From positions 1 to 64,000 of the forward strand of contig JBGTCV010000043.1 of the NCBI GenBank assembly GCA_041748655.1: 64,000 bases of DNA. The letters run 5' to 3'. The position numbers and the translations under genes were made by a program. Below are positions 36,634-43,951 of the stretch, in pieces. Within the stretch, counting starts at the first letter, position 1; each line of letters begins with the position of its first letter. This stretch comes from Leptofilum sp041748655 (GTDB lineage: Bacteria; Chloroflexota; Anaerolineae; Promineifilales; Promineifilaceae). The notes beneath the pieces were generated by a model. That model had not been told where the DNA came from, ran no database searches, and saw only the letters and a list, made by a program, of their open reading frames with translations.

Positions 36634-37065
36634 TTAATCAATTTTGATTTGATCCAGCAGCCACTTAAACAATCGTTGCAGCAGGGTGGGGCGGCGCAGC
36701 TGCTCGACCTGGCGGCGCTGTTCTTCTTTCAGGCGCTTGGTTTGGCTGGAACGGCCGTTTGCCGAAGGTCGTGGCAAGTCGGTATATTTGATGCTTAAAA
36801 CCGGACTGATGGGCGTACCGTAGATGTTAAATTTCTCGTGGCCACAGCCCAGCACGGCACATTTGCCGCCCCCCTGCTCCCAGCACGTTTTATGGTACAG
36901 CGTGCCGCATTTAGCGCACACCACCGGCAGCAAATCCCGGTCTTCCACAAACTTTTCCACCGGATTGGCGCAAATAGGGCAGTGCATACTCAGTTGGTTG
37001 GCCTCCTGAATGTCGCTATTCGTAATGGTGAGGGCGGGCATTTCTTGTTCGTTCATTTTGAGCAT
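36634..37065 (-). CDS. Prokaryotic RING-type zinc protein, soluble
   Basis: 143 residues with the pattern Cys29-x2-Cys32-x17-Cys50-x2-Cys53-x4-His58-x2-Cys61-x7-Cys69-x4-Cys74 (SMHCPICANPVEKF, VVCAKCGTLYHKTCWEQGGG), the Prok-RING_1 treble-clef arrangement, binding two zinc ions. The remainder is a basic helical tail (KRLKEEQRRQVEQLRRPTLL). It pairs with the membrane-anchored paralogue 59 bases downstream. Start uncertain: ATG at 37065 or internal Met codons at 37056. Confidence 0.75.
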   Translation of the reverse strand: MLKMNEQEMPALTITNSDIQEANQLSMHCPICANPVEKFVEDRDLLPVVCAKCGTLYHKTCWEQGGGKCAVLGCGHEKFNIYGTPISPVLSIKYTDLPRPSANGRSSQTKRLKEEQRRQVEQLRRPTLLQRLFKWLLDQIKID

Positions 37066-37069
37066 TATA

Positions 37070-37172
37070 ACAGTATTCAGTGGTCAGTGAACAGTATTCA
37101 GTCGTGCTTAAACTGAAAACTGTTTACTGCTTACCGAGTACTGTTTACTGTTTACCGATTACTGAAAACCGG
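37070..37172. repeat. CAGTATTCAGT / ACTGTTTACTG repeat block in the ubiquitin-like operon
   Basis: ACAGTATTCAGTGGTCAGTGA and AACAGTATTCAGTCG oppose TACTGTTTACTGTTTACCGAT and AAACTGTTTACTGC, giving a foldable block between the JAMM-1 and RING genes. Confidence 0.65.
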
Positions 37173-38309
37173 TCACCAGCTTCCTGACGCCCAATCGGGC
37201 CATTGAAAATTATGCCGCGACACCTGCGTTTTTTGCCGGTCCCAGCTAAAAAAGCCGCTGGTTTGGGCTCGGGGGTCCAGCACAAGGGCCACATGCCAAA
37301 TCTGCGTAAAAAAGTTCTGGTGAATAAAGAGATCCATTCCCGACAAAAAGATGCCAAAGCCGGGATGGGTATGGTACCAACCGACGATAACGGCCGTTTC
37401 ATCCGGATACCGTTCGTGCAGCTTATCCGTCATGTAGCGCCAGCTTTCTGGCGTGTAGGTGACGCTGGCCCCGTGCATCACCGTATGTTTGGCGATGATG
37501 GTGTCCAGGATGTGAACCCGGTAACGGCCGTCTGGCTGTTTTTCCGGGCGGGGTCCCACAAGCACCCCCGCCACTTCCCGATTTAAGCTGCTGAGGGCGT
37601 GTGCCTGTGAAGCTCGCAGCGCCGGTTCCTCGATGGTGATGTCCACCGCAGCGGGCGTGGGGTCGCCGATGGGCAGATGCCGCCCGGCAATGCGAACCCG
37701 CGCCCGGCTGGGCGCAATGACCGTGTCTGCTGCATCTGGCAGCGCTTCGCGCTCCTCATGCACCGGTTCTGGCTCAGAGACGATGATGTTTTCCACCTCA
37801 TCGGCGGCTTCGCTGGTTGGTTGGGCAAGTTCAGGTTCTGGCTCAGGTTCTGGCGCAACGGCCGTTTCCGCACCACCCATTTCTTCTTTGTCTAAGGCCA
37901 CATCATCGTCAATTTGGGCGGCTGCGGCTGGTTCCGCTGCTTCTACTTCACGCGCCGCTTCAGCAGAGATGTTTGCAGCCGTTTCCACCACCATCTTGGC
38001 CAGCCATTCCCGCGACGGGGCGACCGGCTCACCCGCTGCATCCACCACATCCATTGCCATTTTCACCGTGCCGTCTTTGGCCAGATCGGCCAGTTTGATT
38101 TCGCCATACGTTTGCCAGATGTCGGCTTCCAGCTGGTCGGCAAATGCTTGCAGTTCTGCCAAAGTGCATTCGTGCAGCGTTTTGTGGCTGCCATCTACCG
38201 GCACCAGCTCTGTGGGCGTCAGGCGGATGTTGGCGGAAACGGCCGTATCCGTCCCCGGCAAATGGATTTGAATCATGGCCACATAATGAGTCGTTGTTGT
38301 ATTGGTCAT
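37173..38309 (-). CDS. JAMM/MPN metallopeptidase, first of two (deubiquitinase-like)
   Basis: 378 residues from ATG 38309. Residues 1-115 form an uncharacterised alpha/beta domain (IHLPGTDTAVSANIRLTPTE); 116-200 is an acidic Ala/Glu/Pro linker with a PEPEPEPE run; 230-378 is an MPN domain. The JAMM metal motif is complete: Glu245 in NREVAGVLVG and His313-x-His315-x7-Ser323-x2-Asp326 in GWYHTHPGFGIFLSGMD. Zn-dependent isopeptidases of this type remove ubiquitin-like proteins or trim precursors. It lies 61 bases after the second JAMM gene in the E1-E2-Ubl operon. Confidence 0.85.
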   Translation of the reverse strand: MTNTTTTHYVAMIQIHLPGTDTAVSANIRLTPTELVPVDGSHKTLHECTLAELQAFADQLEADIWQTYGEIKLADLAKDGTVKMAMDVVDAAGEPVAPSREWLAKMVVETAANISAEAAREVEAAEPAAAAQIDDDVALDKEEMGGAETAVAPEPEPEPELAQPTSEAADEVENIIVSEPEPVHEEREALPDAADTVIAPSRARVRIAGRHLPIGDPTPAAVDITIEEPALRASQAHALSSLNREVAGVLVGPRPEKQPDGRYRVHILDTIIAKHTVMHGASVTYTPESWRYMTDKLHERYPDETAVIVGWYHTHPGFGIFLSGMDLFIHQNFFTQIWHVALVLDPRAQTSGFFSWDRQKTQVSRHNFQWPDWASGSW

Positions 38310-38370
38310 AAAAATTCCAGGTTTTAGTTGTTGGTGGTTAGTAGCTAGTAAAACCACTGGCGACCAGCCA

Positions 38371-39600
38371 CTAGCCGCCAGCAACCAGTTCTACAGAAAT
38401 TTGGCAGTTTACCACGCCGGGTAGGGGGATATTTTGCCGATTAACGGCCGTTAGTCGCAGTTCATAGCTTCCTAAGGGCAGTTCGCTGGTGTCCCAGCGG
38501 ATTAACAAGCCCAAATCAGTCTGGCGGCGAAGCACCCCGGCCAGCTCCCAGCTTTCGCCGTCGGCCAGGCGGTATTCAAGCTGGAAACGGGCCGCTTCTG
38601 GCTGGAAGGCCGTCCCAAAAATGGCCACATCCTGCCCGCGTGCGACGCGGCTTTCTGCCGCCGGAGCCAAAATGCGCAGCTGCGGATTGACGCAGCTCAG
38701 TGCATTGGCCGACGTTTCATCCGCCAGGCTAACGACGACACTTTCTAGCTGGTTGACCTGCCGATTGAGCGCCACCACCCAGCCAAAAAGTAAAAAAAAC
38801 CCTATGACAAAGCCTAAAATTCCCAATAGGGTGGCGTTGGTGAAGGTAAACGGCCGTTCCTGCCCCAATGTAGAGCGCCAAAAGCCTGGTTCATCCGTAT
38901 GCGCTTCGTAAGAGGCGTAAAACTGCTCCGTTTTACGGCTGCGCCATACCTCTGTTTTGGCCACGCGCCACGGAGCCAGCGGGCTTTCTTGTGTATCCAG
39001 CTGTTCAAAATAGCCGGGAATGGGGGTTAAAACGCCTGCTTGCCAGCCAAAGTAGCTGGCCTCGTTGCCCAGTGGGTCTACCACCAGCCCCACATGCCAG
39101 GGTAAGGTGAAAGCGGCCGTATGGACCACCACATCATCGCTGGAGTAAAAAACGCCCAGGCCGGGATGGGTGTGGAACCAGCCCACAATCTCCAAATTGG
39201 GGTATTGAGCCGTGCGGTCGTGGTGAATCTGGCTCCAGGCGTCGGCGGTGAAGGTAAAGTGGATGGGGCCGTGATCGTCGTTGCGGGCGGGCAGGGCGGC
39301 GATCACTTCCACCAGCAGCTGCTCGCCATCGCGATAGGCGTGGCCCAGCAGCACCCCGCCCAGCTCGGCGCGCAAATTGGTGATGCTGTATGCCCGAATC
39401 TGGCTGATTGCTTGCTGGCGATGGCTGACAACGACCTGATCGGCGGCAGGCTGTTGGCCGTGCCGGTGGGCGTTGCTGGTGAGGTCGGTTAACGGCCGTT
39501 CCGGCAAGCTGTCAATTTCTGGTTGGCCAATCATTGGCTGTGGCTCATGGGTGGGTGGGGGTGTGGAACGGCCGTTAGAGAATGTTGATGCCGAATTCAT
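38371..39600 (-). CDS. JAMM/MPN metallopeptidase with membrane anchor, second of two
   Basis: 409 residues. The MPN domain (about 60-200) has Glu79 in ELGGVLLGHAYRDG and His143-x-His145-x7-Ser153-x2-Asp156 in GWFHTHPGLGVFYSSDD, so the JAMM site is intact. A membrane helix ATLLGILGFVIGFFLLFGWV spans about 256-275, followed by an Ig-like beta domain that should lie outside the cytoplasm. Start: GGGGAGG precedes ATG 39600 by nine bases; ATGs at 39609 and 39618 are less likely. It overlaps the end of the E2 gene by 26 bases, so the two are translationally coupled. Confidence 0.85.
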   Translation of the reverse strand: MNSASTFSNGRSTPPPTHEPQPMIGQPEIDSLPERPLTDLTSNAHRHGQQPAADQVVVSHRQQAISQIRAYSITNLRAELGGVLLGHAYRDGEQLLVEVIAALPARNDDHGPIHFTFTADAWSQIHHDRTAQYPNLEIVGWFHTHPGLGVFYSSDDVVVHTAAFTLPWHVGLVVDPLGNEASYFGWQAGVLTPIPGYFEQLDTQESPLAPWRVAKTEVWRSRKTEQFYASYEAHTDEPGFWRSTLGQERPFTFTNATLLGILGFVIGFFLLFGWVVALNRQVNQLESVVVSLADETSANALSCVNPQLRILAPAAESRVARGQDVAIFGTAFQPEAARFQLEYRLADGESWELAGVLRRQTDLGLLIRWDTSELPLGSYELRLTAVNRQNIPLPGVVNCQISVELVAGG

Positions 39601-40108
39601 CCGATTCATCCTCCCCAAGCACGATCAAATCTTCTAGCGACTGTCCTTTCAAGCTGCGCCGGTCGATGGGAAAGAGTTGCTTGTGTCGCAGCGCCCAGGC
39701 AGCTGCCTTGGAGTTCATCGGATCCTTGGGATCGTAATTCTTGTATTGAACCATTTCGCCCAGGGTCAGCAGCAGCTCGTCTAACGTTTTGGCGGGCCAC
39801 CACGCCCCAATGCAAACCGCCCCCGTCACATGGATATTGGGGTGGAAGATGGGCGTGTGCCATTTGAGCTGCGGCTGCTTTAGCGGATATTCCGCATGAA
39901 GGTAGATGCTTACTTCATGCAGTTCCCGCAGTTGGGGCACGCCCGCAGAATTGATCTTTTCCACACCTTTGCAGGTGAAGCGGATCAAATATTTTTCAAC
40001 CGGATCGCCGTCCGTGTTGAGAATATGAATAAATTCACTGCGATTCACCAGCGCCCGAATGCGTTCATGTTCGTTGCGCAGCCTGGTTTCACGAATGTCA
40101 AAAGCCAT
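39575..40108 (-). CDS. E2 ubiquitin-conjugating enzyme-like protein
   Basis: 177 residues with a eukaryote-like UBC fold. Visible: LRNEHERIRAL helix, AEYPLKQPQLKWHTPIFHPN with the His89-Pro90-Asn91 tripeptide, catalytic Cys99 in GAVCIGAWWPAKTLDELLLT, then YDPKDPMNSKAAAWALRH, the counterpart of NPxDPL in eukaryotic E2. GAGGAA precedes the ATG at 40108. It lies 97 bases after the ubiquitin-like gene and overlaps the JAMM-2 gene. A short acidic C-terminal tail (GEDESDEFG) is visible. It should accept the Ubl as a thioester from the E1 of the same operon. Confidence 0.9.
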   Translation of the reverse strand: MAFDIRETRLRNEHERIRALVNRSEFIHILNTDGDPVEKYLIRFTCKGVEKINSAGVPQLRELHEVSIYLHAEYPLKQPQLKWHTPIFHPNIHVTGAVCIGAWWPAKTLDELLLTLGEMVQYKNYDPKDPMNSKAAAWALRHKQLFPIDRRSLKGQSLEDLIVLGEDESDEFGINIL

Positions 40109-40205
40109 TGCTTCCTCAAAAAATGCAAAAAGCGGAAGGCGAAGCCAGGAATGACTCTCCTTCACGCTTCTCACTTTTCACTGATTACTGATAACTGTTT
40201 ACCGA

Positions 40206-40472
40206 CTAACCGGCCGTTACTTCCGGGAACAGGCTCAGGATATCGTCTTCGACCACGCCAGCATCGGACAATGATTCGTCTTCGCTCAGGCGCTTGCCAG
40301 AGGAGCGATGGTCCAGCCGGTAGGTGATGGGATTGGCTCCCTGACTGGTGGGCAGGCCCATTTTGCTAACCAGTGCGGGGATCAAGCGCCGCATGGGCAC
40401 GTCGTCTGGGAGTTCTACCGGGGTCTTTTTGGAACCGGTGGGGTCATAGATAATTGTTTTTATGCTTGCCAT
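40206..40472 (-). CDS. Ubiquitin-like protein with C-terminal Ala-Gly (EsaB/YukD-like)
   Basis: 88 residues with a ubiquitin-like beta-grasp pattern: KTIIYDPTGSKKTPVELPDD, a central helix RRLIPALVSKMGLP, YRLDHRSSGKRLSEDESLSD and DDILSLFPEVTAG. It ends exactly in Ala-Gly at the stop, so it would need no processing, and a terminal Gly is what an E1 adenylates. The usual Gly-Gly is not present. GGAGG lies ten bases before the ATG at 40472. The last codons ACG GCC GGT look like the genome palindrome ACGGCCGT with one extra G. Placed between E1 and E2. Confidence 0.85.
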   Translation of the reverse strand: MASIKTIIYDPTGSKKTPVELPDDVPMRRLIPALVSKMGLPTSQGANPITYRLDHRSSGKRLSEDESLSDAGVVEDDILSLFPEVTAG

Positions 40473-40604
40473 TGAGAATAGCCTCCATTCGTTTGGGTTG
40501 AATTGCTTCTTTCGCCACGCTGTGTTGTGCTGTGGTTTGTTTGTGTCAAATCAACTTGGTAATACATTGTGTAATACGCAGTTAGCTGCCAGGGGTTGCA
40601 GAGT

Positions 40605-41795
40605 TTAGGCAAACTGCAAAAATGTTTCTTTGTCGCCCGTTAGCTCCAGGTAGATGCTGGCTTTTTGGCTGGCGCTGCGGGCGCGGATGATGGCCAGCGG
40701 CGGTACGTCTATCTCCGCCAGGGTGCGGTCCAGGAAATCTTCGCTGCCGTTTATGCGGTGGGTGAGCTGCATTTCGCGCCGCCCGCCGCAGTTGGGGCAG
40801 GTGGAGTCGTTTTCGTATAGACGCGCCATCTTGCGGAAGATGGGGAAGGTTTCGCCGCAGTCCAGGCAGTGCATGGTGGTAACGATCTCGCCGTCAAACT
40901 CCAGCACGGCATCGTCGGACAGCTTTTCGCGGGCGATGGTGAGCAGGTCAGAGAGGGTGGTGGAAACGGCCGTACCTCCCTCCAACTCCACAATCGGCTC
41001 CAGCATCGCATGGCTCATGCAGCCCTGCTTCACCGGATATTCTGTGGTGTAAATGTCGTTGGTCAGCCCGTTGATCATGATTGCCTTGCCCGGCTGTACC
41101 TCCATGTTGTGAATGAGCTTCAGCGCCTCCTGGGTCTGGAATGCCGCCACAATCGAGGCACTGGTGGGCGTGGTGGGCACCTTGCCCTGCAAAATATTTT
41201 CACGCGCCAGCAGCGGGCAGGAGTAGCGCAAGTTGATAATCTGATAGTCCAGATCGGTGAGGGTGCATTCGTAACACGCCCCCTGACCGGGCCAGAAGAC
41301 GCGCACGATGCCCATCAGCTCCTGAATAGCCCCATCGACCCACGGCCGATTGATTTGCCAGCTAAAGCGATTGATGGAAAGCCGCGCTTCCCGATTGTCG
41401 AGGCAGCCGATGATGGCATCAACGTGGCGAAAAACGCCCAGCCCCATCTCGTAGTTGATGTTGCCGTGCCAGGTTTGCACGTTTACGTCTGGGTTGAGCG
41501 CTTTGACAGCTTCGGCGGCGGCATCTACCTTGCGGCGCCCCCGGTCCGAAGCGCGGAACAGCACAGAACGGCTGAGATTGCTGTCTTCGATGGTATCGAA
41601 GTCGGCGATGAGAATGTTGCCAATGCCCATGAGGGCCAGATTTTTGAGCACTTCGTTGCCGAGTGCTCCCGCGCCGACCACCAGGATGGTGGCGTTGCGC
41701 ACCACCTCCTGCTGCCACCAGCTGATGTAGCCAAAGGTATGGTAGCGGTCGCTGTCGGGATCGGTAATGACGATTGTTTCAGGTGTTTCACTCAT
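40605..41795 (-). CDS. E1-like ubiquitin-activating enzyme (ThiF/MoeB/UBA3-type)
   Basis: 396 residues. The adenylation domain has the nucleotide loop LVVGAGALGNEVLKNLALMG (Gly41-Gly46), the DFDTIEDSNLSR motif at 66-76 and GAIQELMGIVRVFWPGQG. The segment ACYECTLTDLDYQIINLRYS with Cys193-Pro lines up with the catalytic-Cys region of UBA3-type E1 (ACIECTL...MCT), so Cys193 is the likely thioester residue. The C-terminal part has two CxxC pairs (310/313, 333/336), a zinc ribbon, and a beta-rich tail. It lies 132 bases before the Ubl gene and should activate it. Confidence 0.88.
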   Translation of the reverse strand: MSETPETIVITDPDSDRYHTFGYISWWQQEVVRNATILVVGAGALGNEVLKNLALMGIGNILIADFDTIEDSNLSRSVLFRASDRGRRKVDAAAEAVKALNPDVNVQTWHGNINYEMGLGVFRHVDAIIGCLDNREARLSINRFSWQINRPWVDGAIQELMGIVRVFWPGQGACYECTLTDLDYQIINLRYSCPLLARENILQGKVPTTPTSASIVAAFQTQEALKLIHNMEVQPGKAIMINGLTNDIYTTEYPVKQGCMSHAMLEPIVELEGGTAVSTTLSDLLTIAREKLSDDAVLEFDGEIVTTMHCLDCGETFPIFRKMARLYENDSTCPNCGGRREMQLTHRINGSEDFLDRTLAEIDVPPLAIIRARSASQKASIYLELTGDKETFLQFA

Positions 41796-41897
41796 GTTTG
41801 TTCACTATTTTTGGTTTGCGAGTGGGCGAGTTTTCAGGTGGGCACGTTGGTAATCACTTGCATACTGGCATACTTTTCACTGGCAAACTTGCAGATT

Positions 41898-43130
41898 TTA
41901 AGATAAACGCCGGAAAAAGGGCAGTTTGAATTCGGTGCGGTCCACGTTTAGCGTGACCGATTTGCGCTCCACATCGCCGCCGAGGTCGCGTGGCCAGGTG
42001 ATGTCTACGTCGTAGGTGAGGCCGGAATGGACGCGCACGGGCAGTTCGCACAGGAAGACGCCGTCCCGGTTGGTGGTGCCAGCGACGTGGGCCTTGATCC
42101 CCTGGCAGCGCACCTGCACCTGAATGCCGTACAGTCCGGGGCCATCCTGCACATCCTGCACAATGACGCGGAGCTTGGTGGTGCGTAATGGCTCTTTGTC
42201 CCGGCTGAAGCGTTGGCGAACGGCCGTTCCCAAATTCCCACCCCCACTGCTGCCTGACTGCTGCCGGGGCTGTGCGGGCCAGGTTTGCTGCCGTGGCGGC
42301 ACCTGGTCGGCGCGAATGCGTATTTCTGGCATGCGCACAGGCCGCTGGTTGGCGGGCGGAATGTCGTCGTTGGTGATGGTGATGGGGGCGCTGCGGGCAG
42401 CGGTTCCCTGATTTGGCGTCGGCTCATTGTCGTTGAGTTGCAGCGTGTCTCGCGCCACTTCCGGGTAGCGCACCGGAATGGGCGGCCGAAAATGGGGCGG
42501 CACCGGGGCGATGGGCTGGCCGTCTGGCAGGGTGTCCAGCGTTGGCGTGCCGTCGCCGGGGTTGTAGGCCAGCTTTTTGCCCAGCTTGTCCCGCTCGGTG
42601 GCGCTGCGCTGAATTTGCTGCCGCAAAAAGGTGGCGGCCCGCTTGATCAGCTGCCCCGCCGGGCTGTATTCGCCTGGCGGGGAGGCCGGATCGAGCTGGT
42701 AGAGCGGGTAGCCGCTTTTCCAGGCGTGGGCGGCGATGCTTAGCGAAAGCCAGGAGATTGGAGACTTGTCCTGAGCGGAGACGAAGGATTGGAGTGGCGT
42801 TCTTTGAACGCTGGAGATTCCCGTGCTGGCGGTCGCCAGAGCGCTCACCTCTTCATCTTCAATCAGGCCGGTTTTTTGGAGTAAGTCGTGGAGGGCCAGG
42901 CGAACGGCCGTACCGCCACCAGCCACCAATCGCGCAAAATCGTTCAGGGTGGGGTCATCCACCACGCCCGCCGCCCGCAGCAGCGCCTTGGCCCGCGATT
43001 CTGTGAAGTCAGGCACGCTCTCTTCGCTTTTATTCAGATCAGCGATAAGCCAGTCGGTCAGTCGTGTGGCAAAGATAGCTAAGTGATCTTCATCTATTGA
43101 TGGTAGTAGAAATACCTTAGTTTCGGCCAT
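41898..43130 (-). CDS. Unknown protein with disordered middle and C-terminal beta-sandwich domain
   Basis: 410 residues from ATG 43130, with AGAAGGAA upstream. The N-terminal about 200 residues are helical (for example TESRAKALLRAAGVVDDPTL); residues 200-310 are Pro/Gln/Arg-rich and likely unstructured; the last about 85 form a carboxypeptidase-regulatory-like beta-sandwich (LRVIVQDVQDGPGLYGIQVQ, GTTNRDGVFLCELPVRVH). No catalytic motif and no signal peptide. Residues about 108-126 come from a repeat-like insertion at about 42760-42815. Placed between the dynamin-like and E1 genes; it may be a substrate or scaffold of the Ubl system. Confidence 0.6.
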   Translation of the reverse strand: MAETKVFLLPSIDEDHLAIFATRLTDWLIADLNKSEESVPDFTESRAKALLRAAGVVDDPTLNDFARLVAGGGTAVRLALHDLLQKTGLIEDEEVSALATASTGISSVQRTPLQSFVSAQDKSPISWLSLSIAAHAWKSGYPLYQLDPASPPGEYSPAGQLIKRAATFLRQQIQRSATERDKLGKKLAYNPGDGTPTLDTLPDGQPIAPVPPHFRPPIPVRYPEVARDTLQLNDNEPTPNQGTAARSAPITITNDDIPPANQRPVRMPEIRIRADQVPPRQQTWPAQPRQQSGSSGGGNLGTAVRQRFSRDKEPLRTTKLRVIVQDVQDGPGLYGIQVQVRCQGIKAHVAGTTNRDGVFLCELPVRVHSGLTYDVDITWPRDLGGDVERKSVTLNVDRTEFKLPFFRRLS

Positions 43131-43161
43131 GGGCAATTCCTTCTAGACTGCAAATTAGCAG

Positions 43162-43905
43162 TTAGTTCTCTTCAGTTTCAGATTGTAGCCAGGTCAAAAA
43201 ATCGGTTAATCTTGGAGTTGTGTATGCATCTCCCATGTTAACGATGTTTTTTTCATTTGACACGATGATGTAATCTGGTTCAACTTCACACAAGCCTGTT
43301 CTACTTATCCTCATTAAGATGGGGATTAATTGTTCAGACGGAATATCACATTCGCTTGACACAGCATTTTGAAATAGTTTCCAAGACTCTTTTGATTGCT
43401 TTGATTGTTCTAGGCTATCTAAGATTTTTATTTGCAGTTGGAAATCCTCTTCAAATTTTTTCAAAATTAACAGGATTCGTAATTCTCTGTAGGAAAGATC
43501 ATCTAAAATGCTTAAGTATTCCTCAAACTCATCACTGCCATGACGTTTCTCGATACAAGCATTTCTGAGTAAACGCGCAAAAAGCGCGATTTTCTCCTTT
43601 TTCCTTGTATTGATTGCTGCCTTAGTAATAGAAGTAAATGCGAAAATAAAAGGTTCGTCCTGAATCAATTTTTCCGTAAGAAACCGTTGACCACTATTTA
43701 ATTCTTGGAGCAGAATTTTGAATCGTTGAGCCTTAGAATTTTCCCATTGAGCAATTAGTGCCGCATCCAAAGCACTAGCAAATGAACCAAAAACCGGAAT
43801 ACCTCCGACAAGAGCAACTAAAGCACGCATAAGAGGATCGTTTTCATATGTATCCAGTAGTGATTGGAACTTACTGGAATTCAGAGAAATTTGTTTGCTT
43901 GTCAT
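43162..43905 (-). CDS. Low-GC protein of unknown function, likely later insertion
   Basis: 247 residues, rich in Lys, Asn and Ile, from ATG 43905. An N-terminal Gly/Ala hydrophobic segment (ALVALVGGIPVFGSFASALD, about 30-49) precedes an all-helical body (RKKEKIALFARLLRNACIEK) and a short end. Codon use is plainly different from flanking genes and there is no ACGGCCGT within it, so it probably arrived by transfer into the operon. No family recognised; an effector or defence-type role is only a guess. Confidence 0.6.
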   Translation of the reverse strand: MTSKQISLNSSKFQSLLDTYENDPLMRALVALVGGIPVFGSFASALDAALIAQWENSKAQRFKILLQELNSGQRFLTEKLIQDEPFIFAFTSITKAAINTRKKEKIALFARLLRNACIEKRHGSDEFEEYLSILDDLSYRELRILLILKKFEEDFQLQIKILDSLEQSKQSKESWKLFQNAVSSECDIPSEQLIPILMRISRTGLCEVEPDYIIVSNEKNIVNMGDAYTTPRLTDFLTWLQSETEEN

Positions 43906-43951
43906 AGTTCATTATGACCGACATATCAAAATATGCCGGTCATTTGGGGTG

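Noticed and set aside
40869..41906. 345-codon plus-strand frame
   Set aside because: Antisense to the E1 gene, His/Val-rich shadow composition.
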